Position numbers and translations under genes: made by a program. DNA of 64,000 bases from the NCBI RefSeq assembly GCF_003863965.1, contig NZ_RRCN01000001.1, positions 2,137,675-2,201,674 on the forward strand. The letters are read 5' to 3'. This document shows, one piece after another, positions 34,104 to 43,500 of the stretch. The notes beneath the pieces were generated by a model, which worked only from the letters and a program-made list of their open reading frames with translations, ran no database searches and had not been told where the DNA came from. Within the stretch, counting starts at the first letter, position 1. Every line of letters starts with the position of its first letter. Source of the DNA: Paenibacillus oralis (GTDB lineage Bacteria > Bacillota > Bacilli > Paenibacillales > Paenibacillaceae).

Positions 34104-36406
34104 TCCGCAATGACATCTCCAAAAGCAAGCTGATCACGTTGACAACGATGATATTTGTGGCTGCCGCGGCTATGCTTGTTTCGCTTGCAGCGATCCTCGT
34201 CGTAAATCTTTCGGGCGCGATAGATACGCTTATGGTGCGGGCGAAGACACCGCATTTTATGCAGATGCATACGGGGAATATCAATACGGTCCGGCTAACG
34301 GAATTTGCGGAGCGGAACGGCAATGTCGATGAATTTCAGGTGTTGGAGTTCCTCAATATGGACGGCTCGCGGATTAGATTAGGCGATAATTCCCTTGCGA
34401 ATAGTGTTCAGGACAATGGGGTCAGCATTCAGAGCGAAAAATTCGACTATCTTCTTGATCTTGACGGAAACGTCATCAACGTATCTGACGGCGAGCTTTA
34501 TGTTCCGCTAAGTTATATGAGGGACAACACCACAAAGGTCGGCGACAAGGCCGTAATCAGTGGAAAGGAATTTACCGTTGCGGGATTCCTCCGCGATTCG
34601 CAAATGAATTCCACGCTGGCCTCCTCCAAAAGATTTCTGATCAGTAAAAATGATTTCGAGGAGCTAGAAAATGCCGGAAGCATCGAGTATCTGATCGAGT
34701 TTAGGCTAAAGGATCTGTCTAAGCTTGGTGAATTCGAAACGGCGTACGCTTCCGCCGGGCTCGAAACGAACGGACCCACGATTACCTATCCGCTTTTCAA
34801 AACGATTAACGCCGTTTCCGACGGGATGATGATTGGGGTAATCCTACTTGTCAGCGTGCTTGTCGTTGCGATCGCTTTGATGTGCATACGTTTTACGCTA
34901 CTTGCGAAAATCGAAGACGACTACCGGGAAATCGGTGTCATGAAGGCACTAGGGCTGCGTGTTTCCGACATCAAGAAGATTTATCTGACCAAATATGCGG
35001 TTATTGCCGCGGCAGGTTGTCTTCTCGGATTTGCACTCTCCTTCGTATTCAAAGACATGCTTCTTGAAAATATACGGCTTTACATGGGGGAAAGCGATCA
35101 TTCTTCTTTTGCTGCAGCTTTCGGAATCATCGGTATACTGCTTGTATTCCTTGCAATCATGGCCTATGTAAGCGGAGTGCTGAGACGCTTTCGGAAAATA
35201 TCCGCCGCCGCAGCCATCCGCTTTGGCACTTCACAGGAAAAAACCTCGGGCGCAAAGCGTTTTAACCTGAGTGAAAACAGGCTGCTTAACACGAATATTT
35301 TTCTCGGTGTCAAAGACGTTCTCGCCAGGAAAAAACTTTACGCCACCATGCTTGTGGTGCTGATCATTTCGGTCTTTATCATGATAGTTCCGCAGAACCT
35401 GCACAACACAATTTCCTCCAAAGACTTCACCCAGTATATGGGAATCGGCAACAGCGATATCCGCATCGATATTCAGCAGACCGACAATATGTCCGAAAAA
35501 GCCGCTGAAATTGTAAAAACCATGAGCGGCGATAGTGCTATTTCAAAATTTGCCGTGCTGACGACCAAAACCTTCCAAGTCAAAACGGAGGAAGGCTCGG
35601 AGGAACGGTTGAAAATTGAGCTCGGCGATCATTCGGTATTCCCCGTCCAATATGCCGAGGGCCGTGCCCCCGCCGCAGAAGACGAAATTGCGCTCTCGGC
35701 CATGAACGCCAAGGAGCTGGGCAAAAAGGTCGGCGATATCCTTACATTGGTGACGGAAGGGAAGGAAAAAAGCCTTGCGGTAAGCGGCGTTTATTCCGAC
35801 ATTACCAACGGAGGCAAAACCGCAAAGGCCGTTTTCAGCGACAATTCGGCAGACATGATGTGGTACGTGATCAGCGCGGAGCTGGCAGATCAATCTCTTA
35901 TCGACGGCAAGGTTGCGGAATATGCGAGCAGGTTTGCTTATGCCAAGGTCTCGGACATTGAGGAATATATGGCTCAGACCTACGGCACGACCATAAACTC
36001 CGTGGGAAAGGCTTCTAAATCAGCAATTGCCGTCGCGCTGGTTATTACGGTATTGGTTACATTGTTGTTTATGAAAATGCTTGTCGCCAAAGACAGATAT
36101 TCCATTGCCGTCAAGAAAGCGTTCGGTTTTACCAACCCAGATATTCAAGCGCAGTATGTTTCACGTTCGGCATTCGTTCTGGTTGTCGGGATTGTGCTCG
36201 GCACGCTTCTCGCCAACACGGTCGGAGAGAAGCTTGCGGGCGCAGTGATCTCCTCCTTTGGAGCGTCGACGTTTCGTTTTGCGGTCAATCCGCTTTCCGC
36301 GTATCTGCTTAGTCCGCTGTTGATGATAGGTTCGGTGCTTATCGCAACGATAATCGGCACATCGGGCGCGGGACAAATTAAAATTTCGGAAAATATAAAG
36401 GAGTAG
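34088..36406 (+). CDS. ABC transporter permease, FtsX/MacB-like, duplicated
   Basis: 772 residues with two FtsX units. Helix 1 near residues 15-40, an extracellular part (about 45-245), three helices (about 250-375) containing EDDYREIGVMKALGLRVSDIKKIYL-type coupling sequence (about residues 275-300), and then a second helix-domain-three-helix unit to the end, with DRYSIAVKKAFGFTN. This is the architecture of lantibiotic/macrolide-type export permeases of Firmicutes. Its start lies inside the MFS gene. The ATPase follows after 3 bases. Confidence 0.9.
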   Translation: MYSRIIRNDISKSKLITLTTMIFVAAAAMLVSLAAILVVNLSGAIDTLMVRAKTPHFMQMHTGNINTVRLTEFAERNGNVDEFQVLEFLNMDGSRIRLGDNSLANSVQDNGVSIQSEKFDYLLDLDGNVINVSDGELYVPLSYMRDNTTKVGDKAVISGKEFTVAGFLRDSQMNSTLASSKRFLISKNDFEELENAGSIEYLIEFRLKDLSKLGEFETAYASAGLETNGPTITYPLFKTINAVSDGMMIGVILLVSVLVVAIALMCIRFTLLAKIEDDYREIGVMKALGLRVSDIKKIYLTKYAVIAAAGCLLGFALSFVFKDMLLENIRLYMGESDHSSFAAAFGIIGILLVFLAIMAYVSGVLRRFRKISAAAAIRFGTSQEKTSGAKRFNLSENRLLNTNIFLGVKDVLARKKLYATMLVVLIISVFIMIVPQNLHNTISSKDFTQYMGIGNSDIRIDIQQTDNMSEKAAEIVKTMSGDSAISKFAVLTTKTFQVKTEEGSEERLKIELGDHSVFPVQYAEGRAPAAEDEIALSAMNAKELGKKVGDILTLVTEGKEKSLAVSGVYSDITNGGKTAKAVFSDNSADMMWYVISAELADQSLIDGKVAEYASRFAYAKVSDIEEYMAQTYGTTINSVGKASKSAIAVALVITVLVTLLFMKMLVAKDRYSIAVKKAFGFTNPDIQAQYVSRSAFVLVVGIVLGTLLANTVGEKLAGAVISSFGASTFRFAVNPLSAYLLSPLLMIGSVLIATIIGTSGAGQIKISENIKE

Positions 36407-36409
36407 GGT

Positions 36410-37168
36410 ATGAAGAAGATTATTATCGGTGATCATGTCATTAAATCTTTCGGTGAGGGCGATGAAAAGCGCAATGTTCTCGATGGCGTTTCTGTGGAGA
36501 TACACGAGGGTGAGTTCGTGGCAGTAATGGGGCCTTCGGGCTCGGGAAAATCCACGCTGATGTTCGCGCTGAGCGGGACGGAGAGTGTTGACGGCGGAAA
36601 AGTCGTGGTCGACGGCCGGGACTTATCGGGGATCGGGGAGAATGAGCTGGCGGATCTCCGCAGAACAAAAATGGGATTTGTGTTCCAACAGCCGACGATG
36701 CTGAAAAATCTGAATATCCTCGACAACATCATTCTTCCGGCCATGCGGGGCAATCGAAAAAACGCCGCAAAAATGACGGAAAAAGCAAGAGCGCTTATGA
36801 AAAGGGTTGGTATTTCAGAGCTTGAAAAGCGTGACATTACCCAGGTTTCGGGAGGCCAGCTTCAGCGAGCGGGAATATGCCGCGCGCTGATGAACAGCCC
36901 GAGAATTATTTTCGGTGACGAGCCTACGGGTGCGCTCAACTCACAATCCGCGCAGGAGATTATGGACCTACTTTCCGAGATCAACGCGGAGGGTACTGCG
37001 GTTATGCTAGTAACCCACGACGCCAAGGTTGCGGCGCGGACGGAGCGTATTATGTTTATGCGCGACGGAACCATCGTAAGCGATCTGAAACTTCCGAAGT
37101 TTGGTGGGACGAATATGGAGGGCAGGGTCGAGAAAGTAACGGTAAAAATGAGGGAAATAGGAATATGA
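36410..37168 (+). CDS. ABC transporter ATP-binding protein (LolD/MacB group)
   Basis: 252 residues. Walker A GPSGSGKST (about residue 42), Q-loop FVFQQPTML, signature VSGGQLQRAGI, Walker B IIFGDEPTGALN, H-loop VTHDAKVA. The GALN after Walker B and the overall length fit the MacB-type export group that pairs with FtsX permeases. Last gene of the tetR operon. A 27-base gap with a fresh RBS separates it from the next RpiR gene. Confidence 0.92.
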   Translation: MKKIIIGDHVIKSFGEGDEKRNVLDGVSVEIHEGEFVAVMGPSGSGKSTLMFALSGTESVDGGKVVVDGRDLSGIGENELADLRRTKMGFVFQQPTMLKNLNILDNIILPAMRGNRKNAAKMTEKARALMKRVGISELEKRDITQVSGGQLQRAGICRALMNSPRIIFGDEPTGALNSQSAQEIMDLLSEINAEGTAVMLVTHDAKVAARTERIMFMRDGTIVSDLKLPKFGGTNMEGRVEKVTVKMREIGI

Positions 37169-37195
37169 TTTGTTGTTAAGGGAGAGGAGCATACA

Positions 37196-37948
37196 ATGAA
37201 AATTGAAAATCTAATAAGTGAAAAGTATAGTACGTTTAGTGAAGGAGATATATTCCTGGCAAAATTTATTTTAAGCAATAAGGAATTAATTCCGAAATTA
37301 AGTATCACGGAACTTGCTAACCAAAGCCTGACTTCCAAATCATCGGTACTAAGATTTGCGCAAAAGTTGGGATTCTCCGGATTTACCGAACTGAAAAATT
37401 TTATGAAGTGGGGAAATTTTTTTTCCGAGAGTCCGATTGCGCATAGTGATTTTGGCGAATATATCCGTAACAGTATCAATAATACACTGGAACATATAAA
37501 AGATATAAATCTTCATGAGATTCACAAGGCCATTGATGAAAGTGAACATATTTACTTGATCGGAACAGGGCTGGCACAGCAACTCCTAGCCGCAGAAATG
37601 CAAAGAGTTTTTTTAGGGATCGGGAAAGAAATGCAGGTTCTTCCGATCGGCATGCAAAACAATCTGTATCAAATCCTAATTGAACGAATGGATGAAAGTG
37701 ATTTACTGATTATTTTCTCTCAGTCCGGAAATAACCTGACGCTTAAAGAAGCCCTCACCACACCAATTCTGAAAAATGTAAAAATACTTTCAATCACCGC
37801 TGATGATAATAATTGGTTGGCTCATCATTCGACATTCCATATTTCAACCCAGGTTGAACCCTCTAGTATGACGATGCTGAATTTGAACAGTACTTACCAT
37901 GTAGTAATTGAAATGCTGGCCTACAGTTATATTAAATACAAAATGTAA
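37196..37948 (+). CDS. MurR/RpiR family regulator of the PTS-sulfatase cassette
   Basis: 250 residues. N-terminal HTH_6 domain (LSITELANQSLTSKSSVLRF, about residues 36-55) and SIS domain (YLIGTGLAQQLLAAEMQRVF, about 115-135; IIFSQSGNNLTLKEAL with the sugar-phosphate SGN loop, about 178-193). RpiR proteins respond to phosphosugars made by the PTS they control. The downstream EIIBC belongs to the same MurP/glucose superfamily, so this regulator very likely senses the phosphorylated import product. RBS GGGAGAGGAG. Confidence 0.88.
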   Translation: MKIENLISEKYSTFSEGDIFLAKFILSNKELIPKLSITELANQSLTSKSSVLRFAQKLGFSGFTELKNFMKWGNFFSESPIAHSDFGEYIRNSINNTLEHIKDINLHEIHKAIDESEHIYLIGTGLAQQLLAAEMQRVFLGIGKEMQVLPIGMQNNLYQILIERMDESDLLIIFSQSGNNLTLKEALTTPILKNVKILSITADDNNWLAHHSTFHISTQVEPSSMTMLNLNSTYHVVIEMLAYSYIKYKM

Positions 37949-38186
37949 AGGGAATCCTCCAGCACCTTTAAGTGATACTACCATGTCATAAGATATGGGC
38001 TATCCTTAAAGGCGTTTTTGCGTTTGGCAGCCTTAAGGGGGGAGCAGCCCATAGAATTTTCCCAATCGATGAAACCGTTTCCCAACATGGCGCAAATGAC
38101 TTATCTATTGTCGGTGATTCATTTATAATTGGCTCGAAAGCGCTTCAAAAGCTGATAATGTAACTTGGAAAGGGGAAGTCACCTGC
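37949..38186. promoter_or_regulatory. Intergenic region with a CcpA cre-like site
   Basis: TGAAACCGTTTCCC (38070-38083), with the perfect GAAAC-C-GTTTC dyad, matches the cre consensus well. It lies about 100 bases before the EIIBC start. A small open frame through this region has no RBS. The cassette is therefore probably repressed when glucose is present. Confidence 0.55.
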
Positions 38187-39560
38187 ATGGATGACAAAAC
38201 ATTAGCTGGGCAGATCGTAGAGCTATCGGGGGGCTCCGGCAACTTTGATAGTCTTACAAACTGTATGACGAGAGTCAGGATAAAGTACAAAGATAACTCG
38301 AAGGTAGAGCTGGAAAAAATTAAAGAACTTAAAGGTGTATTGGGAATTATAGAGGAGGACAGTACACAAATTGTCGTCGGACCCGGTCACAGCAACAAAG
38401 TTAGAGAAGAGATGGAGAAGATTATAAATTCATCATCTATCGAAAATAAGGTCACGGAGCCGGAAGAAAGTAAAGAAAAGAAAAAAGGTTTCCTAAAGAT
38501 GATATCCAATATCTTTGTACCGATTCTGCCGGGGATCATCGCCTCTGGAATTATCCAAGGGGTAAACAATATGATTACAAATTCCGCTGCACAGAGAGCG
38601 GCCGAATTAGGGATTAAGGGAACGGATGCCTTAACGGCTCAACAAGTCGTTTTAGATTCCTGGCATATCCTGCAACTGAGCACATTATTATCTATTCTTG
38701 GCGCGGCTACATTTTCATTTCTCGCGATTTATACCGGTATCATGGCTGCCAGGGAATTTAAAACGGATATGATTCTTGGCGGAGTCTTGGGTGCGGTTTC
38801 AATCTCGGGATCGCTTCTCGGAGACTTGGGTCTTTCGAATGGACAAGGGGGGCTCTTTGGCGTTATCTTCGGCGTATATCTCCTATCTGTCATTCAAAAA
38901 CTGCTAAGAAAGGTAGTCCCGAATATTTTGGATGTCGTCGTCACGCCAACTTTAACGTTGCTAATTACCTCAGCCATTTTCTTATTAACCGTGATGCCTC
39001 TTGCAGGAATTCTGTCTGACTGGATTATTAATGGAATTCTCGCATTGCTGGAGTTTAGCGGAATATTAGGAGGGTTCGTTTTAGCGGCGTTGTTCCCTTC
39101 ATTAATTGCAACGGGGCTTCATCATAGTCTCTCCGCGATTCATGCGGAGTTGCTTAATACCCTGGGGGTCGACCCTGTATTCCCGGTGCAAATCATGAGC
39201 AATGCCGGTATGGTCGGCGCCGGTTTGGCGATTTATTTTCTAACAAAGAACAAGAAGACGAAAGAAATCGCCAAGGGGGCGATTCCGACATCCTTCCTGG
39301 CGGTAGGCGAGCCAACCATGTATGGGGTGGTGCTTCCCTCAGGATTCGGTTTTATCACCGGTTCCATTGGAGCAGGGATCGGCGGAATCATGATTCGGCT
39401 TTTCGATGTCAATTCTACCGCGTTTGGTTCCGCAGGGATGTCGGCCATTCCATTAATCGCTAATGGCGATTACTTGCAGTACTTGATCAGTTATGTTATC
39501 GGATGCTGTGCCGCATTCGTCCTTACCTATGTCGTTGGGAAAGCAAAACGATATAGCTGA
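38187..39560 (+). CDS. PTS EIIBC component, glucose/N-acetylmuramate-type superfamily
   Basis: 457 residues. EIIB domain with the phosphorylated Cys26 in LTNCMTRVRIKY, linker near residue 90, then EIIC with ten membrane segments and the substrate-region motif VGEPTMYGVVLPSGFGFITG (about residues 373-392). No EIIA is fused; a separate EIIA gene closes the operon. The order EIIBC-sulfatase-EIIA places a sulfatase between two PTS parts, pointing to import of a sulfated sugar. RBS GGAAAGGGG. Confidence 0.92.
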   Translation: MDDKTLAGQIVELSGGSGNFDSLTNCMTRVRIKYKDNSKVELEKIKELKGVLGIIEEDSTQIVVGPGHSNKVREEMEKIINSSSIENKVTEPEESKEKKKGFLKMISNIFVPILPGIIASGIIQGVNNMITNSAAQRAAELGIKGTDALTAQQVVLDSWHILQLSTLLSILGAATFSFLAIYTGIMAAREFKTDMILGGVLGAVSISGSLLGDLGLSNGQGGLFGVIFGVYLLSVIQKLLRKVVPNILDVVVTPTLTLLITSAIFLLTVMPLAGILSDWIINGILALLEFSGILGGFVLAALFPSLIATGLHHSLSAIHAELLNTLGVDPVFPVQIMSNAGMVGAGLAIYFLTKNKKTKEIAKGAIPTSFLAVGEPTMYGVVLPSGFGFITGSIGAGIGGIMIRLFDVNSTAFGSAGMSAIPLIANGDYLQYLISYVIGCCAAFVLTYVVGKAKRYS

Positions 39561-39603
39561 CAAACATTACTTTTTTCTATAGATAAAAGGAGTGGAACAA
39601 AAA

Positions 39604-41373
39604 ATGAAGGCCATTCAAGTGATGTTTGATACCCTTAGAAAGGACTATCTTACTCCGTACGGCGCAACAGATACGATGACTCCGAACTTTGACAGGCTGG
39701 CGGAAAAATCCGTGCGGTTTGATCATTTTTTTACGGGGAGTTTACCGTGCATGCCTGCACGCCGTGAGCTGCATACGGGCCGATATAACTTTCTGCATCG
39801 GGGCTGGGGGCCTGTCGAACCGTTTGATGATTCAGCACCGGAAATTTTAAAAGCGAACGGGGTTTATACCCATTTAGTAACCGATCATAAACATTATTGG
39901 CGTGACGGCGGAGCAACGTATCACCCTCGCTATTCCTCTTATGAATTCATACGGGGCCAGGAGGGCGACAGTTGGAAAGCCAAGGTGGATAAAAACGTAG
40001 ATGTTGCCGGTTTGGAAAACCTTAATGCCGAACAGAAGAAAAGGAAATTAGCCAGTATCTCACAAGATATGGTGAACCGGCGTTACATGACCCGCGTAGA
40101 GGACCATCCTTTACACCGAACGGTGGAAGCGGGACTGGACTTTCTAAGGGAAAATAAAAATGCCGATCAATGGTTTTTGCAAATTGAGTGTTTCGATCCG
40201 CATGAACCCTTTTTTGTGCCCAAAAAATATCTGGATATGTACAATGTCCCGGAAACATTTGATGGTTGGCTAACGTACACTTACGATGATTTTTCACCTG
40301 AGAAAAGGGCCATGATTTTAGGTTACTATAAAGCCTTAATTACGATGTGTGATGATTATCTGGGGAAAGTGCTGGATTTTATGGATGAAGCGAACTTGTG
40401 GGATGACACGATGCTCATTGTTAATACCGACCATGGTTTTATGCTTGGTGAACATGAATGGTGGGGAAAAAACATTATGCCCGTTTATAATGAGATCGCC
40501 AATATTCCGTTTTTTATCTGGGACCCTCGACAGAAACAGCAAGGGATAAGCAGAGATCAGTTGAGTCAAACGATCGATATCCCGGCAACCATCCTTGAAT
40601 TTTTTGGTATGGACCGGCCTGAGCATATGAAAGGGAAGCCGTTAGGGAGCATCATTAACAATTCGAAATCCAATCATGATGCCGTGTTGTTTGGCTATTT
40701 CGGCAGCAACATTAATATTGCCGATGGCGAGTACGTGTACATGCGGGCGCCAAAGCCGAATGGCGAAGAGCTTTTGCATGAGTATACATTATCACCGATG
40801 CGTATTAATCGGCGCTTTACCAAAGAAGAACTATCCAACATTTCATTGGAGGATTCTTTTGCGTTCACAAAAGGGATCAGCGTCTTGAAAATCAGATCGA
40901 GCGATATCATGGCGGAAAATTATCAAAGATTCGGGAATAAGCTTTTCCATTACAAAAACGATCCTAAACAACTGCAACCGCTCGATGATTGCAGCAAAGA
41001 GTTTGAGTTAATCACAAAAATGAAGCAGTTGATGAAGGAAAATGAGGCACCGCCAGAGCTTTATGCCTACTACGGCTTGGATCGGATTCAGACTATAGAA
41101 GATGTAATAAACGAGCACAAGCATCAAGAAGCGCAGGATCAATTATCGGTAAGCGGGCTGACCTTTATGAACCGAAGTTCCAAAGAAGGGTATTTGGTCC
41201 TGGAAAAAAGGCTGAAAGACCCCTTACAGCAAGAGGCTTTGAAAAACGATTTTACCGGCCGAAGCCAACCGGTATCTGCTGACGATTTGCAGAAGTGGGT
41301 AAGCGATCATATTGCAAAGGATAAACAAGCGTTTATTTATTACCAATTAAACTTAGCCATGAGGATAGATTAA
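39604..41373 (+). CDS. Cytoplasmic type I sulfatase linked to a PTS
   Basis: 589 residues from ATG 39604 (AAAGGAGTGG upstream; an in-frame GTG lies inside the RBS). The sulfatase signature C-x-P-x-R is present as CMPAR with Cys49, the residue turned into formylglycine, followed by ELHTGRYNF. Metal ligands appear in the DTLRKDYL start and in VNTDHGFMLGEHEWWGK (about residues 277-293). There is no signal peptide or membrane segment, so it works inside the cell, on a sugar that the flanking PTS genes bring in as a phosphate. No formylglycine-generating or anSME maturase gene is in the window, so maturation must be supplied elsewhere. Confidence 0.9.
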   Translation: MKAIQVMFDTLRKDYLTPYGATDTMTPNFDRLAEKSVRFDHFFTGSLPCMPARRELHTGRYNFLHRGWGPVEPFDDSAPEILKANGVYTHLVTDHKHYWRDGGATYHPRYSSYEFIRGQEGDSWKAKVDKNVDVAGLENLNAEQKKRKLASISQDMVNRRYMTRVEDHPLHRTVEAGLDFLRENKNADQWFLQIECFDPHEPFFVPKKYLDMYNVPETFDGWLTYTYDDFSPEKRAMILGYYKALITMCDDYLGKVLDFMDEANLWDDTMLIVNTDHGFMLGEHEWWGKNIMPVYNEIANIPFFIWDPRQKQQGISRDQLSQTIDIPATILEFFGMDRPEHMKGKPLGSIINNSKSNHDAVLFGYFGSNINIADGEYVYMRAPKPNGEELLHEYTLSPMRINRRFTKEELSNISLEDSFAFTKGISVLKIRSSDIMAENYQRFGNKLFHYKNDPKQLQPLDDCSKEFELITKMKQLMKENEAPPELYAYYGLDRIQTIEDVINEHKHQEAQDQLSVSGLTFMNRSSKEGYLVLEKRLKDPLQQEALKNDFTGRSQPVSADDLQKWVSDHIAKDKQAFIYYQLNLAMRID

Positions 41374-41394
41374 ATCGAACAGGAGAAAAATGTT

Positions 41395-41892
41395 ATGTTG
41401 TCTTGGATGCAAAAGAGCAGAAAGAAAACCGCGGATTTGGTTGTCATGGCTCCTTTGAGCGGACGTGCGGTGCCGCTGGATAGAGTCCCGGATGAGGCGT
41501 TTTCGCAGCGTATGATGGGTGAGGGAATAGCGATCGAGCCGACGGAAGGAAAGGTCTTCTCGCCTTTTGACGGAGTAATCGCCCACCTTATCAACTCCAA
41601 GCACGCCATTGTTCTTGAACACGATTCGGGCGCGCAAATTCTGATCCATGTCGGGATGGATACCGTTTCGCTGAAGGGAGAAGGCTTTACTCCCCGAGTG
41701 GAAACAGGAGAGCGGGTAAAAACCGGCCAAGTTCTCTTGGAATTTGATATCGAACGCATAAAGGCGGCGGGACTTCCGATTATTACACCTGTCATCGTCC
41801 CCGTTGGCATCGATGCCGTTCTGGAGGTTGAAACGCATGAAGGGCCAATTTCTGCCGGCCAAGATCCTGTTCTTACCGTTAAACTTGCTTGA
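41395..41892 (+). CDS. PTS EIIA component, glucose family
   Basis: 165 residues. EIIA-Glc fold with the two active-site histidines: His70 in NSKHAI and phosphorylated His85 in ILIHVGMDTV. LEFDIERIKAAGLPIITPV completes the family signature. It donates phosphate to Cys26 of the EIIBC. It starts 21 bases after the sulfatase and ends the operon. A GCCTCCT/AGGAGGC hairpin follows near 41972-42016. Confidence 0.93.
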   Translation: MLSWMQKSRKKTADLVVMAPLSGRAVPLDRVPDEAFSQRMMGEGIAIEPTEGKVFSPFDGVIAHLINSKHAIVLEHDSGAQILIHVGMDTVSLKGEGFTPRVETGERVKTGQVLLEFDIERIKAAGLPIITPVIVPVGIDAVLEVETHEGPISAGQDPVLTVKLA

Positions 41893-42320
41893 GCGTTTAG
41901 CCCATTAATAAACACGAGAAGTCAAGTCTCCGGGAACTTCCATAAATTTAGCAAAGCGAATATAGAGGGAAAATGGCCTCCTGATCTGTCATGAACGTAT
42001 GCAGAAAGGAGGCTTTCGCACACCTAAATGATTGAAAATACTAAAAAAGTTTAAAAATTTTTAAGTTTACTTTTTCGGGGATGAATCTGCAGGATAAGAG
42101 AGGATATGAGAGCATATCACAACATATTGAAGTTCGGTTTATACAGTATTTTCTGTACGTTCACAACGAACGCTTTTTTTATTTGAGATCGATTTCATTA
42201 TTTGTTATCATGACGGTGTTGTTGAATTGACAAAGCGACCGTCGCATTTCGTCAAATGTTGTCTACACTTCTGCAGAATGTAACGCCGGCATCTAAACGA
42301 CTGTTACAAAGGAGAAAAAC
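41893..42320. other. Intergenic region between PTS cassette and opuAC
   Basis: Contains a hairpin with arms GCCTCCT/AGGAGGC after the PTS operon and a second one, CGTTC-acaac-GAACG plus CTTTTTTT (42158-42181), that looks like a terminator. TTGACA at 42227 has no convincing -10 at normal spacing. No gene seen. Confidence 0.5.
42158..42181 (+). terminator. Terminator-like hairpin upstream of opuAC
   Basis: Short 5-bp stem CGTTC/GAACG followed by CTTTTTTT, preceded by a TACAG/CTGTA hairpin. Confidence 0.5.
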
Positions 42321-43220
42321 ATGATGAACAAAACCAAAAAATGGATGGTGTTGACAAGTTTGGCTGCAGTACTCGCGTTAGGAGCGTGTTCCTCCAATGC
42401 GGCCACGGGCGAGAACAAAGTGCCTGTCGGAGAGCAGGTTGATTATAAAATAACAGGAACGGATCCAGGTTCGGGCCTGATGAGATTGACGGCCCAGGCC
42501 ATGGAAGATTATGATTTGTCCGATTGGACCTTGACGGAAAGCTCAGCGGCGGGCATGACAGCCCAGCTCGATACAGCTTACAAAAATAAAGAACCGATTG
42601 TCATTGTTGCCTGGTCTCCGCACTGGATGTTTAATACCTATGATTTGAAATACTTGGATGATCCGAAGCTGACTTATGGAGAACCTGAAGAGATTCACAC
42701 CATAGCACGTCTCGGACTGCAGGAGGATCACCCGGTAGCCTATGAATTTCTGGACCGTTTTAACTGGACGTCCGATGATATGGGTGAAGTGATGATAGAT
42801 ATTCAGAATGGGATGGAGCCGGGAGCGGCAGCAGCAAAATGGGTTGATGAACACGAAGCTAAAGTCCAAGCGTGGATTGACGGATTGGAACCCGTAGATG
42901 GAGATCCCTTTACCCTCAGTTATGTAGCGTGGGATTCTGAGCTTGCAAGTACAAACGTAGTTCGCTACGTGCTTGATGAGAAGCTGGGGTACACGGCAGA
43001 AGCTTTGCAGGTTGAAATCGGACCGATGTGGATCGGCGTTGCCAACGGTGACGTGGACGCAATTGTAGCGGCTTGGCTGCCGGTGACCCATGCGGATTAT
43101 TGGGAGAAATACGGCGACCGGCTCGATGATCTTGGTGCAAATATGGTTCATGTAAAATCCGGTTTGGCCGTACCTGCTTATATGGAAGATGTGAATTCGA
43201 TCGAAGATTTGCAGTCTTAA
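42321..43220 (+). CDS. opuAC: Glycine-betaine binding lipoprotein OpuAC
   Basis: 299 residues. Signal peptide and lipobox ALGACS (Cys about 23). The ligand-binding tryptophans occur in VAWSPHWMF (about residue 95), VAWDSELAS (about 206) and AAWLPVTH (about 253), matching the aromatic cage that holds quaternary ammonium groups. Lobe order is the one of Bacillus OpuAC (GTDPGSG lobe first, YVAWDSE lobe second), a circularly permuted order relative to some homologues. No opuAA or opuAB gene is adjacent, so this is an orphan receptor that must use a transporter core encoded elsewhere. Confidence 0.92.
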   Translation: MMNKTKKWMVLTSLAAVLALGACSSNAATGENKVPVGEQVDYKITGTDPGSGLMRLTAQAMEDYDLSDWTLTESSAAGMTAQLDTAYKNKEPIVIVAWSPHWMFNTYDLKYLDDPKLTYGEPEEIHTIARLGLQEDHPVAYEFLDRFNWTSDDMGEVMIDIQNGMEPGAAAAKWVDEHEAKVQAWIDGLEPVDGDPFTLSYVAWDSELASTNVVRYVLDEKLGYTAEALQVEIGPMWIGVANGDVDAIVAAWLPVTHADYWEKYGDRLDDLGANMVHVKSGLAVPAYMEDVNSIEDLQS

Positions 43221-43237
43221 AAAAATATCCAATATGG

Positions 43238-43280
43238 AAGGTATCCCTGAAGGTTCATGGTTCAGGGGTGCCTTTTTTTT
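43238..43280 (+). terminator. Terminator of opuAC
   Basis: AAGGTATCCCTGAA and TTCAGGGGTGCCTT form a long stem, then TTTTTTTT. Confidence 0.9.
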
Positions 43281-43463
43281 GTTAACGCCTGCTGGATTTT
43301 CCCGTCCTATTACCTATTCTTTTAGGTTATCGGCAATAAATGACTTACTTCGACATGAAGTTAAGTTTATTATGTATACATATCTAGTTTTTGCCATCAA
43401 TATAAAAATTATGGATGAAATGAGGTGATACGCATCCTAAATCGATGTCATTCTATTCAGGTT

Positions 43464-43477
43464 TGAAAGCGCTTAAT
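43464..43477. promoter_or_regulatory. CcpA cre site upstream of the GH43 gene
   Basis: TGAAAGCGCTTAAT fits the catabolite-response consensus and contains the AAGCGCTT palindrome. It lies 24 bases before the start codon, where bound CcpA would block transcription. Confidence 0.75.
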
Positions 43478-43500
43478 ATATCATGAAGGGAGAATATCTT

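Noticed and set aside
37972..38163. 63-residue reading frame before the PTS EIIBC gene
   Set aside because: No RBS, and it runs through a cre-like site and the promoter region of the PTS operon.
42321..43220. Apparent circular permutation of the betaine-binding protein
   Set aside because: The same lobe order is found in Bacillus OpuAC, so this is an established variant and not a new rearrangement.
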